A stretch of 37,306 nucleotides of DNA from Haplomitrium mnioides. Its lineage: Eukaryota; Marchantiophyta; Haplomitriopsida; Calobryales. The notes beneath the pieces were generated by a model. It made no database searches and was not told where the DNA came from. It worked only from the letters and a program-made list of their open reading frames with translations. Positions 10,064-19,746 of this stretch are shown here, in pieces (position 1 is the first letter of the stretch; each line of letters opens with the position of its first letter). Both the position numbers and the translations under genes were made by a program. The stretch covers positions 1-37,306 of the forward strand of contig JBNGIS010033724.1 of assembly GCA_049999725.1 (NCBI GenBank), written 5' to 3'.

Positions 10064-10660
10064 ATGGAGAGTCAAGAAGCGAGGATGCAAGCAATGCAAC
10101 AACAAATTAAACATCTTTCTCGCCATCTAGAAGTTGACATAAAAATAGAGAAGAGGGCACATTTTCAAGAAGAAGAAAGTCATGTGCGGTTTTCTAAGCT
10201 AAAAGCATATAATAGGAAGACGTCTGAGAATTTCTTGCTCAATTGCGAGCAATACTTTGAGGCTACCAACATAAGAGAGGATGGTCAAAGAATTCTATTT
10301 GTTGCAAGTCAATTGGAAGGAGTGGCAAAAACTTGGTGGAGATATCAAATTGAGCAAGCTCAACGTAGAATTTTTGCTCCAATTGCTTCTTGGCAAGAGT
10401 TTAAAGAAGCTTTAAATCTAAGACTTAGGGTTTTGAATGCTCCAAAGGTAGCAAGAGATCGCTTAATGGAATTGAAGCAACTTGGTATGGTAAAGAGCTA
10501 TATCACACAATTTCATAATATCATCATGTAAATTCCTAATATGGGCAAGGGAGAAGCTTTAGATCGCTTTGTTCAAGGATTGAAGCCTCATACTAGAATG
10601 GTTTGGTCATCTACAACCGTTTGGTTTTTAATGGACCAAATATTGTATGCTAAAACATGT
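10064..10660 (+). pseudogene. Chromovirus gag, truncated
   Basis: The ATG at 10064 opens a 156-codon frame to a stop at 10529-10531. Reading through the stop continues in frame with IPNMGKGEALDRFVQGLKPH to about 10600, so the stop is probably a mutation. The protein begins MESQEARMQAMQQQIKHLSR, a coiled-coil-like start. It then shows the retrotransposon gag core: NFLLNCEQYFEAT, LEGVAKTWWRYQ and SWQEFKEALNLRL. Gag would form the virus-like particle. The same protein, more decayed, is read on the minus strand from 25760. Text after about 10620 no longer matches, and pol is not joined to it here. Confidence 0.85.
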
Positions 10661-10869
10661 TAGTGAATTGAGTCATGCAATAAAAAATAATTACTTTAGA
10701 GAGACCATGATGAGAGTACACTACTTCTAAGTAAATGCAAGCTAATTGAGGTGTTTTCAGTGACTTGGTAGTTGGACGAATATGGATCATTGTGCTTATT
10801 TTGTTAATAAAACAACAATAACATCATAGCCTATAGAAGTACATGGTAGTTTGCATACAATGTCCATAC
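10661..10869 (+). other. Diverged gag tail, possible zinc-knuckle remnant
   Basis: Frame-shifted plus-strand text near 10740-10800 reads LRCF followed by MDHCAYF, with the spacing of an eroded CCHC knuckle. Such a knuckle normally ends gypsy gag. Support is weak. By about 10870 the sequence switches to the minus-strand gypsy element. Confidence 0.3.
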
Positions 10870-12986
10870 TCACATGTTACTATCATCGATTAAGGATGGG
10901 AAGTGGTTGTAATAAGCCTCTACGTTTAATATTTGTAGATTTTTTCTATTGACAAGCCAAAGAACTTCGAACATATGCCTCCACATCTTGGTGCATCTTA
11001 GACCAATAATAAACACGTTGAAGATTATCCAATGTCTTCTCAATTCCAACATATCCACCAATTGTAAAATCATGTGCCTCATGCAAAAATTCATAGCAAA
11101 GCTTGATATTATTAGAGACTCATACCTTGTCTTGGAAGAAAATCAAACCCTTTACCATTTTTACCAACTTCTTTTGTTGTGCAGCAATGATCTCTTCCTC
11201 TTCATTGACTGCAACCAACATTTTTGTCCACCATATAGGATGATTTGCGACTTCTAGCAAGATGTTGAGTTGAGACATGCGAGTCAAAACATCTGCAATT
11301 TTTCATTTTCCTTCCACATACACCATCTTCATATGAAAGCATTGTCACCACTCCACCCATCCAATTTGCCTTTAGGAAAGCTCTTTTTGTATTTTGAGAT
11401 AAAGTAGAGGTCTATGATCAATCTCAACAGTAAACTCCTTATCTTCTAGATAATGCTTCCAATGTTTGGTTGATAACACAATTGCTAGCTCCTCTTGCTT
11501 CGTGGTATGGTAATTTTGCTCTGTGTTGCTCAACTTTCTAGAAAAAAAAAGCAATAGAATGCCAACCACCCTCCCATTCTTGTTGCAAAACTCCGCCTAT
11601 ACCTTTTCCTGATGCATCAATTGAAAGTTTTATTGGTCGTTTAGAGTCATACCATTTGAGAGTATGAGCATGAAGAAGTGATTTCTTCAATGCTTGAAAT
11701 GCCAATTCTTCTGCCCAGCTCCATATGTCTATGTGTGATTTTTCTTGAGCAAATTGGTCAATGGTTCTTCTATTTGTGCAAAACCTTTCACAAATAGACG
11801 AGAAAACCTAGTTAGCTCCAAAAATCCTCTCAATTTTGTTTGATCAATAGGAGATTCCCACTTTTGGATGGCTTCCACCTTCCCATCCATGACTTGAATT
11901 CTTGTTTCACTCACCCAAGTAGTCAACCTCCCTCTTTCTAATTTCACATTTTGACATCTTAACATATAGTTTGTGGTCTCGAAGAACCTTCAATACTGTA
12001 AGAAGGTGTTGTTGATGCTTGTGAAGATTTTTGCTATAAATAAGAATATCATCAAAGAAGACAATAACAAACTTATCTAGAAAAGATCAAAAAATATCAT
12101 TCATAAGTACCGTAGAGGTTGCAAGAGCATTAGTTAATCCAAATGGCATAGCTAGATATTCAAAATGCCCATATCGACTTAAAAATGATGTTTTCTACAC
12201 GTCACCCTCCACAATTCGGATTTGGTTGTATCCAATTCTCAAATACAACTTGGTTAAGTAGTTTGCTCCTTGAAGTTGATCAAATAAATTGTCCATTCTT
12301 AGCAATGGATATTTATTTCTCACCATTTGTTGGTTGAACATTCGGTAGTTGATACACATCCTCATACTCCCATCTTTTTTTTTTCACGAATAAAACTAGT
12401 ACGCTATAAGCAGAGATGTTTGGCTAAATAAATCCCTTCTCCAATAACTCAATGATTTGAGTTTTGCATTCTTCCAATTCATGAGAGAAGGCAAATAATA
12501 TGGTGCCTTGCACGGTGGAGTACTTTCTGGAATAACCTCAATCTTGTGATCAATAGATGGGTTAGGTGGCAAACGTGGAGGTAAATCATTGAAAAGAACA
12601 TCGTGGAACTCTTTCAAAACCCACTAAAGTTCATGCAAAACTTTACGCTTGGAGTCCTCCTTATCAATTTTGACCTCATGTATGAGTCTCAAAAATACCA
12701 CATCTTGTTTTTTTATTGACTTTGCTCCAATCACATATAGAGGTAGTTGCCTTGAATGAGGTCGTACTTGATCTCTCTAAATCTTCTATTGAGATGTAAC
12801 AGTTATGAGTGTCTTCTTTTGCCAATCCGCTTGCAGGTTATGTCTTCTCAACCACTTCATTCTTAGAATTGCATCGTATCTTGCTAATGTTGTACTCTTC
12901 CATTCGAGCTCTTCTTGATAGTTGCCTATATGTAAGGTTTTACTTTGAGACAACCTTTCAATTGGCTTGCTTTGTCCATTTGCCAT
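10870..12986 (-). pseudogene. Ty3/gypsy protease, RT, RNase H and integrase start
   Basis: On the minus strand the end of a protease comes first: LARYDAILRMKWLRRHN, 12890-12840. The lead-in DLPPRLPPNPSIDHKIE follows at about 12590-12540. The reverse transcriptase has [27 protein letters not shown] and an intact catalytic VFFDDILIYS at about 12070-12038. RNase H follows: LSIDASGKGIGGVLQQEWEG, about 11640-11580, and YHTTKQEELAIVL, about 11515-11475. The zinc-binding N-terminus of integrase (GIEKTLDNLQRVYYWSKM, about 11050-10990) closes it. The catalytic integrase core is cut off near 10870. Several frameshifts are present. Its gag and LTRs are not identified. Confidence 0.88.
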
Positions 12987-13049
12987 TTCAACAACCTCTT
13001 ACTCTTCTTCGTCAAGGGGTAACTTCAACTTTAATGTTATTGCATGTCT

Positions 13050-13374
13050 ATAAACACTTTTCTTGCATGTGTAATATGATGATGTGTATCATCACATGTC
13101 ACAACAATACTTGAAGACAATAACAATGTTTTGTGGTGAACTAATTTTCATCGGATGTCACATGATTAGAAGCTCCTTAAGAAATATACCAATCTTAGTT
13201 AGAGTTGTCTATTATAGGTTGCACGATGTGTGTTATAGCCAATAAGGATTCATCTTCTCTTGTTGATGCAAAGTTTTGTTGAAGAAGCACTTATGACTTG
13301 ATGTCATTCTGTTTCTTGTAGCACTCTTTTGCATAATGACCAGCACAACAAAACTTTGCATCAACTTTGAAACC
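13050..13374 (-). pseudogene. Ty1/copia zinc knuckle and protease fragment
   Basis: Minus-strand reading gives FCCAGHYAKECYKK (13350-13300), a CCHC knuckle whose first half is damaged. About 25 codons later comes DWYIS, a stop, then GASNHVTSDEN (13180-13140), the copia protease active-site region normally DSGASNHMT. After a frame change VVTCDDTHHHITHARKVF continues the usual copia text. It is sandwiched between a gypsy protease on its left and a gypsy LTR fragment on its right, so both of its edges are chimeric joints. Confidence 0.8.
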
Positions 13375-13574
13375 AGCGCATCTTTGTTCACAAAGAATCC
13401 ACGCTTCTCCAAGAGCTGCAATAACTTAGCTCTTCTCTTCGTTCATACAATCAGTAAAATGACATCGAAAGATAACCTTTCGATGAGAGTATATGGCCTT
13501 ATATACTAAAGCACAAAAAGACAAAAACACTCAAAATGTCAAAAAAATAGAAATCTACATGGAATGGTGTGACA
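13374..13574 (-). repeat. Truncated 3' LTR of the large gypsy element
   Basis: This block matches 21579-21779 in the same orientation, at roughly nine bases in ten by eye. On the minus strand both begin TGTCACACCATTCC, consistent with an LTR starting TG. Only the first 200 bases of the LTR survive here. The break is at 13374, where copia sequence begins. Confidence 0.8.
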
Positions 13575-13949
13575 GTTGTCGTGCGCATACACATTGCTTA
13601 CACAACTACATCATCTACATGCATTCAATGACATCTACAGACATAAAATATAAAATGACAAACAATTGAGTCTTATATGCATACAATGCATGACACTTCA
13701 CAATCGCCCTCTTAGCTGATCGTCAGGTCCTCTAACACTAGCTAGTCATCTATCTCTTAGAAAATTGATATACATCTACTGATGCAAAGACTAGGAGGTC
13801 AAGTGCAATAGAGCCCCCTCGTTCACCTCTTATAATCTATACCAACCCTAGAACTCAATAGAAGCTAGTTGTTCTATGAGCAGTGAGGGCAAAACCATGA
13901 TCTGCTAGGAATAAAAACCAATGAAGGTGTCAAACATGACATATGCCAT
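13575..13949. other. Element 3' untranslated region, no gene seen
   Basis: Between the integrase tail and the 3' LTR. The minus strand shows no clear purine tract next to the LTR start, which is unusual and may reflect decay. No conserved protein is visible beyond the possible zinc-finger remnant that ends near 13920. Confidence 0.4.
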
Positions 13950-14540
13950 CCTCTAGAACACTTGAAAAATCAGCATAATGGCTACCTCCTTAGGAGAACT
14001 ACATAACACGCACTTCAAACCTACAGAAACTTGTGCCATACTGAAGTCCATAGTGCCATCGATGTTTGAAAGGTGGCAAGGTACACAATTGCGCACATAA
14101 TCCTTCCAAACTATACCATCACGTCCCTCTAGCTACAAAACTCCCGAAGGCAGTACCTCACATACTCGCAGAATTCGGCGCCCAGTAGTAACATCAAGTG
14201 TCGTAGGTGTTGTATGCTGCAAATTAACACAATCACCAGGATGAAACCCTTGAATCCTAGTGCAATATCCACCTCCACGTATGGTAGCATATTGTAAAGT
14301 ATGACGATGTTAAGCAATGGCAAGGTTGTCAAACACCATGAGCATGACCCTCTCAAATACCCAGGATCTCTCTGAACACACTTGCATCCAAACATCTAGA
14401 TCATCCAGATCCACAACCATAGTGACATCACACCAAATAGAGGAGGGTAAATCAGGGTCTTCCTCATCAATCTAGACTCGCAAAATCTAAGCCTCTTTCC
14501 ACTTGAATCTCACAATCCTAAGACCATACACATCCATGGC
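13920..14540 (-). pseudogene. Gypsy integrase C-terminal tail, possible PHD start
   Basis: The minus-strand frame from about 14500 gives WCDVTMVVDLDDLDVWMQV, FDNLAIA, a stop, HRHTLQYATIRGGGY, then FHPGDCVNLQ, ILRVCEVLPSGVL, and LEGRDGIVWKD with YVRNCVPCHLSNIDGTMD. This is the post-catalytic integrase region; GDCVNLQ corresponds to the small barrel motif PGD.V.L. Directly after it, GLKCVLCSSPKEVAIML (14021-13971) has a Cys-x2-Cys pair as at the start of a PHD zinc finger, but the later cysteines and histidine are not visible. The frame stays open except for two or three stops. From family memory, related plant and algal gypsy elements carry a PHD finger here, which I cannot confirm. Confidence 0.65.
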
Positions 14541-14559
14541 TAGCGCCTCTTGCTTGAAA

Positions 14560-14925
14560 TACGTCAAACGCAAAGTGACTTACCAGGAAATCAATCGGCC
14601 CCACTCCAGCTAAGTAGTTTGCTCCCAACAATAAGACATTAGTCGACAATGCATGCAGATAACTTTGTACTACACAAACTAAAAGAAATCATGGAAATTG
14701 CTCAACCATTAGTGCCACATGCCTCAAGGAGATTCTGCAAGCAGTCTCACCCTTCTCTACATACAAATACTATCGAATTGGAATCCTTCCCTGGAGCACA
14801 ACAGCCAACCCTGTATTGATGCCTCCAAACAACTCCAACAAACAAATACCATCAACATAATACCTCCATAAAGTCATCATGGTATCTAATGATGAAGGAT
14901 CTATAGGTCCAGATGTGACAGAACC
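14560..14925 (-). pseudogene. DNA cytosine-5 methyltransferase-like domain
   Basis: In one frame (stops only at 14772-14770 and 14692-14690) the minus strand shows CLLELFGGINTGLAVVL at 14844-14794. This fits motif I of C5 cytosine methyltransferases, the F.G.G.-type S-adenosylmethionine loop. YLYVEKGETACRIS at 14769-14728 fits motif II, with the acidic residue that contacts the cofactor. VGPIDFLV at 14604-14581 is the strand before motif IV. Motif IV should then give P-C, but the bases read SHFAFD, so the catalytic cysteine is lost or the sequence has drifted. About 84 residues separate motifs I and IV, close to DNMT3/DRM-type enzymes. It lies between protease and integrase in the same strand as the element. 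Downstream motifs VI to X are absent. Confidence 0.62.
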
Positions 14926-15600
14926 ATCCAGTGCAAGATATAGTGCAAATGCATCCTACCAAACATCCTCAACCAACCTGGACGCTTGTACCTGCCACAA
15001 CCTCTCCTTACTTCCACTTATAGGAATCACCTCACCTAACAACAATGATGTTGGCTTAACCTTTGAATACTCCTCATCAATAGAAAGAATGTAGGCTACA
15101 TGTGCATTCCCCTCCAACAAATTAGAGTAGTCAGTGACAACCTCATAAAATGATGATAACACCATAGGCTATGAAAGTGGACCCCCAATTGGTCCACTGA
15201 ATTTGATAGATAGCGTGCTCAATTATGCCTCTCCAAATCGCCATCCTGGCCGATAGAACAGTAACTCATCCCAAAAATCAATGGTGAACCCCATGGGATA
15301 TAGCACCGTACACCCCACCAAAACATTATAAGACTCGGCCTTGGTAAGTATGGCTTGAGCGCTCACTTAAGAGCTATCTATAGGATGATCAACTTGCACT
15401 CTAAGCTTGATCTCTCCACATGTGATGTGTTATGTGGATGAAGTCCTCCCAATGAAGTGTGGATTGGAAAGGACAAATCTCTTTATCTCTGAACCTCAAT
15501 CCCAATCCATGCACAACTAACTTGCCTAACATCAATGGCTATGCACATGTATCCAATAGTACTTTGGTTTGCTTGTACACCACATTTGAAGGACCAACAA
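14926..15600 (-). pseudogene. Retroviral-type protease and following region
   Basis: The minus strand reads VYKQTKVLLDTCA, a stop, then PLMLGKLVVHGLGL between about 15573 and 15510. This is an aspartic protease active-site segment in which the usual DTGA or DSGA has become DTCA. The next 500 bases continue as eroded but coding-like text, including VLYPMGF-like and DFWDELLFYRPGWRFGEA-like phrases when frames are shifted (about 15320-15230). From about 15165, SSFYEVVTDYSNLLEGNAH runs in the same frame into the methyltransferase. The protease would cut the polyprotein in the particle. Confidence 0.65.
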
Positions 15601-16400
15601 GTCAAAAGATACCACTCCAATTGTCAATGGACACAACAATAGGTCTGAATCTCATCCTTTCAAATGATGGTTAGGCTGATAACTCCATCAATCGGGCGGC
15701 AATGGCATGTCATGTCTCACCTCTAGACATAGAGGTACTTGCATTAGCTACTCTACTTCTAGGTCTCACTTCCATACTCTAAGTAGCACCCTGAGTCTCC
15801 TCATATAATGTGGTTGCCAACTTGAACACTTCAGCTAGTATGACTCCTCTTGTTAATACATCCATAGTTGAAAACAATGGTTAATGGACCACTAGCCTGA
15901 CTATCTACATAGTAGAAGATGCACTCCCCTCTGCTTTGGCTAATCTCTCCAAATCCCTAGAAGCCTCAATCGAATGTATGGAAGAAGCCTTCACCAAATC
16001 TATCAACTCAAATGACTGTGGAAGCCTTGCCTGCTAGTGAGTATCCCCTCTATGAGGATCCGACTCCACCACTTCTTCCCTATGCTCAATAGCCTTGCAT
16101 GCTACTCTAGACAACATCGTAGATACATCAATGTGGGCTGTCTCACATATAAATCCCATGCCAGCTATTCCTCCATCAGCTACATATGAAGTAGAGGCTT
16201 CACCTCTAGAGTTGGACCTCGCCTATGCTGTAGTCATGGCAGCTAATTGCTACTCCAATTGTGCAATCCTAACATCCTTAAGATCTACAATAGTTGTTGG
16301 AGCACCCATCCCAACTCTCCCAACTAGTGATGCTCCTCTGCTATGACCACCTCGCCCATCTCTGCATTTCTCACATGTGCGAGCTCCTCCTCATCACAAC
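15601..16400 (-). pseudogene. Linker between gag zinc knuckles and protease
   Basis: The minus strand stays mostly open in one frame, with pieces such as GGHSRGASLVGRVGMGAP, LKDVRIAQLEQQLAAMTTA (about 16290-16235, coiled-coil-like), and SIEASRDLERLAKAEGSA (about 15975-15920). The composition is that of a flexible gag-to-protease linker. No catalytic motif. It ends where the protease begins. Confidence 0.6.
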
Positions 16401-17032
16401 TCCGGGTGAAGCAAAAAACATTTATCCCTGGTGTGACTTATGACCTCACAATGGTCACATTGTGGCTAGCCAATTGCACCTTCATCTCTAGAATGGGCTG
16501 CTTGTGGCTTCTTTGCCTCTGGACATAGGCTTTGCAAATGATCTCCACCACAAGTCCAACAACTTGACTGTTGACTTGCATAAGATGGCAAAGCTTACTA
16601 TCCTCCAGCCTTTTGGCCCTTCCGTGGTGCATGTTGTGATGTAGATGTGGTTGGAGATGCACATTTCAATGCTTTCTTCTGAAAACCTGTAGTGCATACT
16701 CTCTCATTCACCATGTTGAGCTCAATATGCTCTGACAATGTAAACACAATGGCTAGAGTGGGATCAAAATCCTTGAGAAAGGTGGCATCTCTCACTCTCC
16801 TCTTCAAATCCCTATCAAGGCTAGAATACCAGAACTGGATAGCATGAGCTTCTGTCACTCCCTTCTTGACATTGATGAGCCTTCTCATCTTGGTTTAGGC
16901 TTCCCTCAAGCTCTCTCCAATCTTGCACTGGAACTCTTGAAGACTCTTCAGCGTATCTATCCTCATGCCTTGGTAATTCTACTTCAAAAGCTCAAAAAAC
17001 TCAACCACAAGGTTAAACATGAGAATTCCTCT
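16401..17032 (-). pseudogene. Gag C-terminal half with two CCHC zinc knuckles
   Basis: Reading down from about 16990, the gag core continues with SLQEFQCKIGESLREA, then MRRLINVKKGVTEAHAIQFW and LDRDLKRRVRDATFLKDFDP, and TLSEHIELNMVNE. Two zinc knuckles follow. CWTCGGDHLQSLC (16561-16523) has a shortened C-x2-C-x3-H-x4-C spacing. CDHCEVISHTRDKC (16459-16418) has the classical C-x2-C-x4-H-x4-C spacing. These bind element RNA during packaging. Two knuckles in one gypsy gag is less common than one. The upstream half of gag lies on the other side of the inserted LTR. Confidence 0.82.
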
Positions 17033-17421
17033 TGTAAACAAACTTAATGACCAAATCCAAATGAGTAAGAACTCATAGTAAACTCTAATAGAGTTCTTCA
17101 ACCAAAAGCAACTCAAGGTCCAAGCTAAGACCAAGAGTGCAAGCAAAAGCCAAGCAACCAAAGAACCCAAATGATTTGAGAGGAACTCCAGAATAAGGAG
17201 TGGGGCTAAAAAGCCCTTCTATTTATGCAAGAGAAGAGGGTGTCATCCCTCTTTCTTAACTTACAAGTCCCTTCTAATTTCAGCCCTAAAAGTGACTCTC
17301 TACTAAAAGTGACTTTGAAGACAAGTAATCTAATCATAACCCTAAAAGTGACTCACTACCACTTCCTTCACTCCTCTCTATTTTCTTATAAATAACACAA
17401 CCTTATGCTTGTACTATTACA
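17033..17421 (-). repeat. Solo LTR, chromovirus family (copy 3)
   Basis: A full-length LTR on the minus strand, starting TGTAATAGTACAAGC at 17421 and ending at 17033. No internal sequence of its family lies beside it, so it is a solo LTR left by recombination between two LTRs. The flanking five bases are CCTCT on the left (17028-17032) and CCTCC on the right (17422-17426), a near-perfect target-site duplication. It interrupts the gag frame of the large element and so inserted later. Confidence 0.88.
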
Positions 17422-17900
17422 CCTCCATTCTCTACTGCAATGACTGGAACATGTGTATTGAAAACTCCTCCTACCCACAAAGCACCAATACTATGGCTAA
17501 TGCCACTAGAGGATGTTGTATGGGTCGTAGGGTAATGGGCACTTGCCCTTCCACTATAGGTGATGGAGACATAATTGGGTGACCAATATTGTCTCCACTC
17601 CTCAATCTCAATCAAATGAGCATGCTTGAATTCATGGTAATCATCTATAGGCAGCCCTTCTAAATGCTGAAACAAACCTTTCCATGCCATGACACGTGTA
17701 AAGAGAGCAAAATTTTGCAATGTTTGCATATGATACCAAGTGTCAAACTCCTAGATGAAATCATCCAAATCAATGGTGCCTACCGCACCAGAGAATCTCC
17801 TTGGCCATTTTGTGACCCCATACATCTCATCCATATCCCAAGACAATGGGGAATGTACTTGAGAGATAGGAAGAGTTTCCTCCTCTTTGTTTGATTTATG
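17422..17900 (-). pseudogene. Gag N-terminal half of the large gypsy element
   Basis: Minus-strand translation from about 17850 gives KWPRRFSGAVGTIDLDDFI, a stop, then EFDTWYHMQTLQNFALF, RVMAWKGLFQHLEGLPIDDY and HLIEIEEWRQYWSPNY. This is the classical start of a Ty3/gypsy gag domain. A clear initiator ATG was not found; the true start may be near 17930-17960 or lost. The frame continues on the other side of the solo LTR at 17032. Gag would build the particle. Confidence 0.78.
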
Positions 17901-19734
17901 GTCACTTACCAACTGCTAAGTCGCTCATATTGCAGGTCAAAATTGGATGCCACTACGAGTGACGCCGTACCACAACCTTCTACCTCTAGCTCCGTGTTGA
18001 TCTATACTTGGCTAAACTCACTCACATCTCACAAGCTGTGCTTTTGCCACTCAACCACTCGTTCACAAGTCGATTAAAATGTGCAAATCAACATAAGTGA
18101 CCCTTCTTTCTCCTCTGGACAAGATACACTTTGCTTGCCAATCCTAGTTGATTGGTCTTCTTCTCAACCTAGGAGCAAAATTGACAAATCAAAACAGAAT
18201 TTTGTTGCTATGCACCTTATCACCGTAGACCGATCTTCGGTTTCTTGCAAGCAGGTTTTCAAATTTTCTTACTTCACTGCAACAAAAATCTGGGCTTCTA
18301 GATAGCCTGCACCCTGGGAGCATGCTGGTGGACTCCTACCACCCTTGCATCGCTCAGCGGAGGGTCTAGTTCAGCCTCTTTGAATTCAAAATTATTTTTA
18401 TTTTTATTTTATTTATTTTGCCAAAAATTCTGGTTTTAATTCGATTAGTGCTCAATGACCCATGCTCTGTGTTGCAAACAGATTTGGTAGCGGGTCTCCT
18501 CAAACCACCACCTTCAAACTAGCCCTCTTTCAAGTCAGCCCAAGGTTGTCTTGTCAACCCATAACAACGCACTCTCCTTTGCAGTATTCTCTGCAACTTC
18601 ATTCTCTCAAGTGGATTCTTCTTGCTTTGTGCCAAAACAAAGCATCCACTTTGTAGCTTGCTGATCATGAACATAGAGTTTTTGCTTTGTTTTCCCTCTG
18701 CCATATCCTTTGTTAGATCTTGGTCTTACCTTGGAACAAGGTATGATGCTTTCTCTCAGGGACATGACACCAAATAGGCAAGACCTGCAAATATTATATC
18801 TGCCTACTACTCAACCTTATGGCACACTATGCAAGCTTCTTCTTCAATCTTTGTTTGAGAATCTAGGAATCATGTGCCCTTCTTGGTCAGAAATCTGTAG
18901 GGCCTTCTGTAGTTGTTCTTCACTTAGGAATGATGCTCATCCTTTGCAAGATAAGTCAAATACTCTGCTCCAAGATGAATCCTTAAAGACCAAAAAATTC
19001 CCACAGCCCAATGATTTCAACCCAAAACTATGCCATTAACAGATAATTAGATTTTCCCCTACTTGACAATCTGCTGCAGTAGCATTTCAAAGAGTTTTGA
19101 CTATGTAGCTTGCTGACCTTCTATAGCAAGAACAACAAATGCTTCTCAAGGAAGAATCCCTAAAGCCTACTTTGCTCGTTGAAGCACAAATGTTGCACAA
19201 AGAACGCTTCTGCCCAGCTTAATCAGCCATGTACAAATTGCTCCAGCAAACAAATCCCTTCCAAGGAAACTCTTCTATGCAAAACACTGGATACGTTTTG
19301 TTCCAGAATGTGAGCTACTCTCAATTGGTCACATGTGTACTCTTTTGGGCATCTCCTAACAATCAAAGTCCTTCCATCAACCAACAAAGTTTTGTCGAGG
19401 AACACATCAACAAAGGCACCCCCAATAGCTGAAAATATATCTACTTCATAAAAAAGCTTATGATCATTCACTAGCACATCAAATGCTCTCTGCCTCTTCA
19501 AAGGTGATCGACATCAATAAGGCACCTACATTCCTACTTGATTTGATCCCTTTAGAGAATCTCATGATGTTCCTCTTCAGAAATTATCAAAGTTGCTTCA
19601 ACAAAATCTGAGTAGAAAGTAAATTCCTGAATCGAAGATTGAATGTTTGCAAAAGCACAAATGTTGCTCTTGCAAATCCTTTGAGCCAAAAATCAGAGGC
19701 ACTCTTTGACAAAATCCCTTCTTGATGGAATGAA
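17901..19734 (-). other. Long untranslated leader of the large element
   Basis: No protein domain is visible. The region lies between the PBS-like site and gag, and is about 1.8 kb long. It has an AT-only patch near 18385-18420. Short open frames here show no family resemblance. Long leaders are common in large plant gypsy elements. Confidence 0.5.
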
Positions 19735-19746
19735 GCTCTGACACAA
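19735..19746 (-). other. PBS-like site of the large element
   Basis: On the minus strand TTGTGTCAGAGC matches the initiator Met-tRNA site TGGTATCAGAGC at 10 of 12 positions. It follows ...GCACTGCA directly, which would supply the CA end of the LTR at 19747. With no complete 3' LTR to compare, this boundary is a proposal. Confidence 0.5.

Noticed and set aside
14560-14925. An active methyltransferase gene
   Set aside because: The frame has two stops, the motif IV Pro-Cys is absent, and the C-terminal motifs are deleted, so only a fossil domain can be claimed.
17700-17730. TGGTATCATATGC on the minus strand as a primer-binding site
   Set aside because: Only the first eight bases match, and it lies within the gag reading frame (DTWYHMQ), so it is coding sequence.
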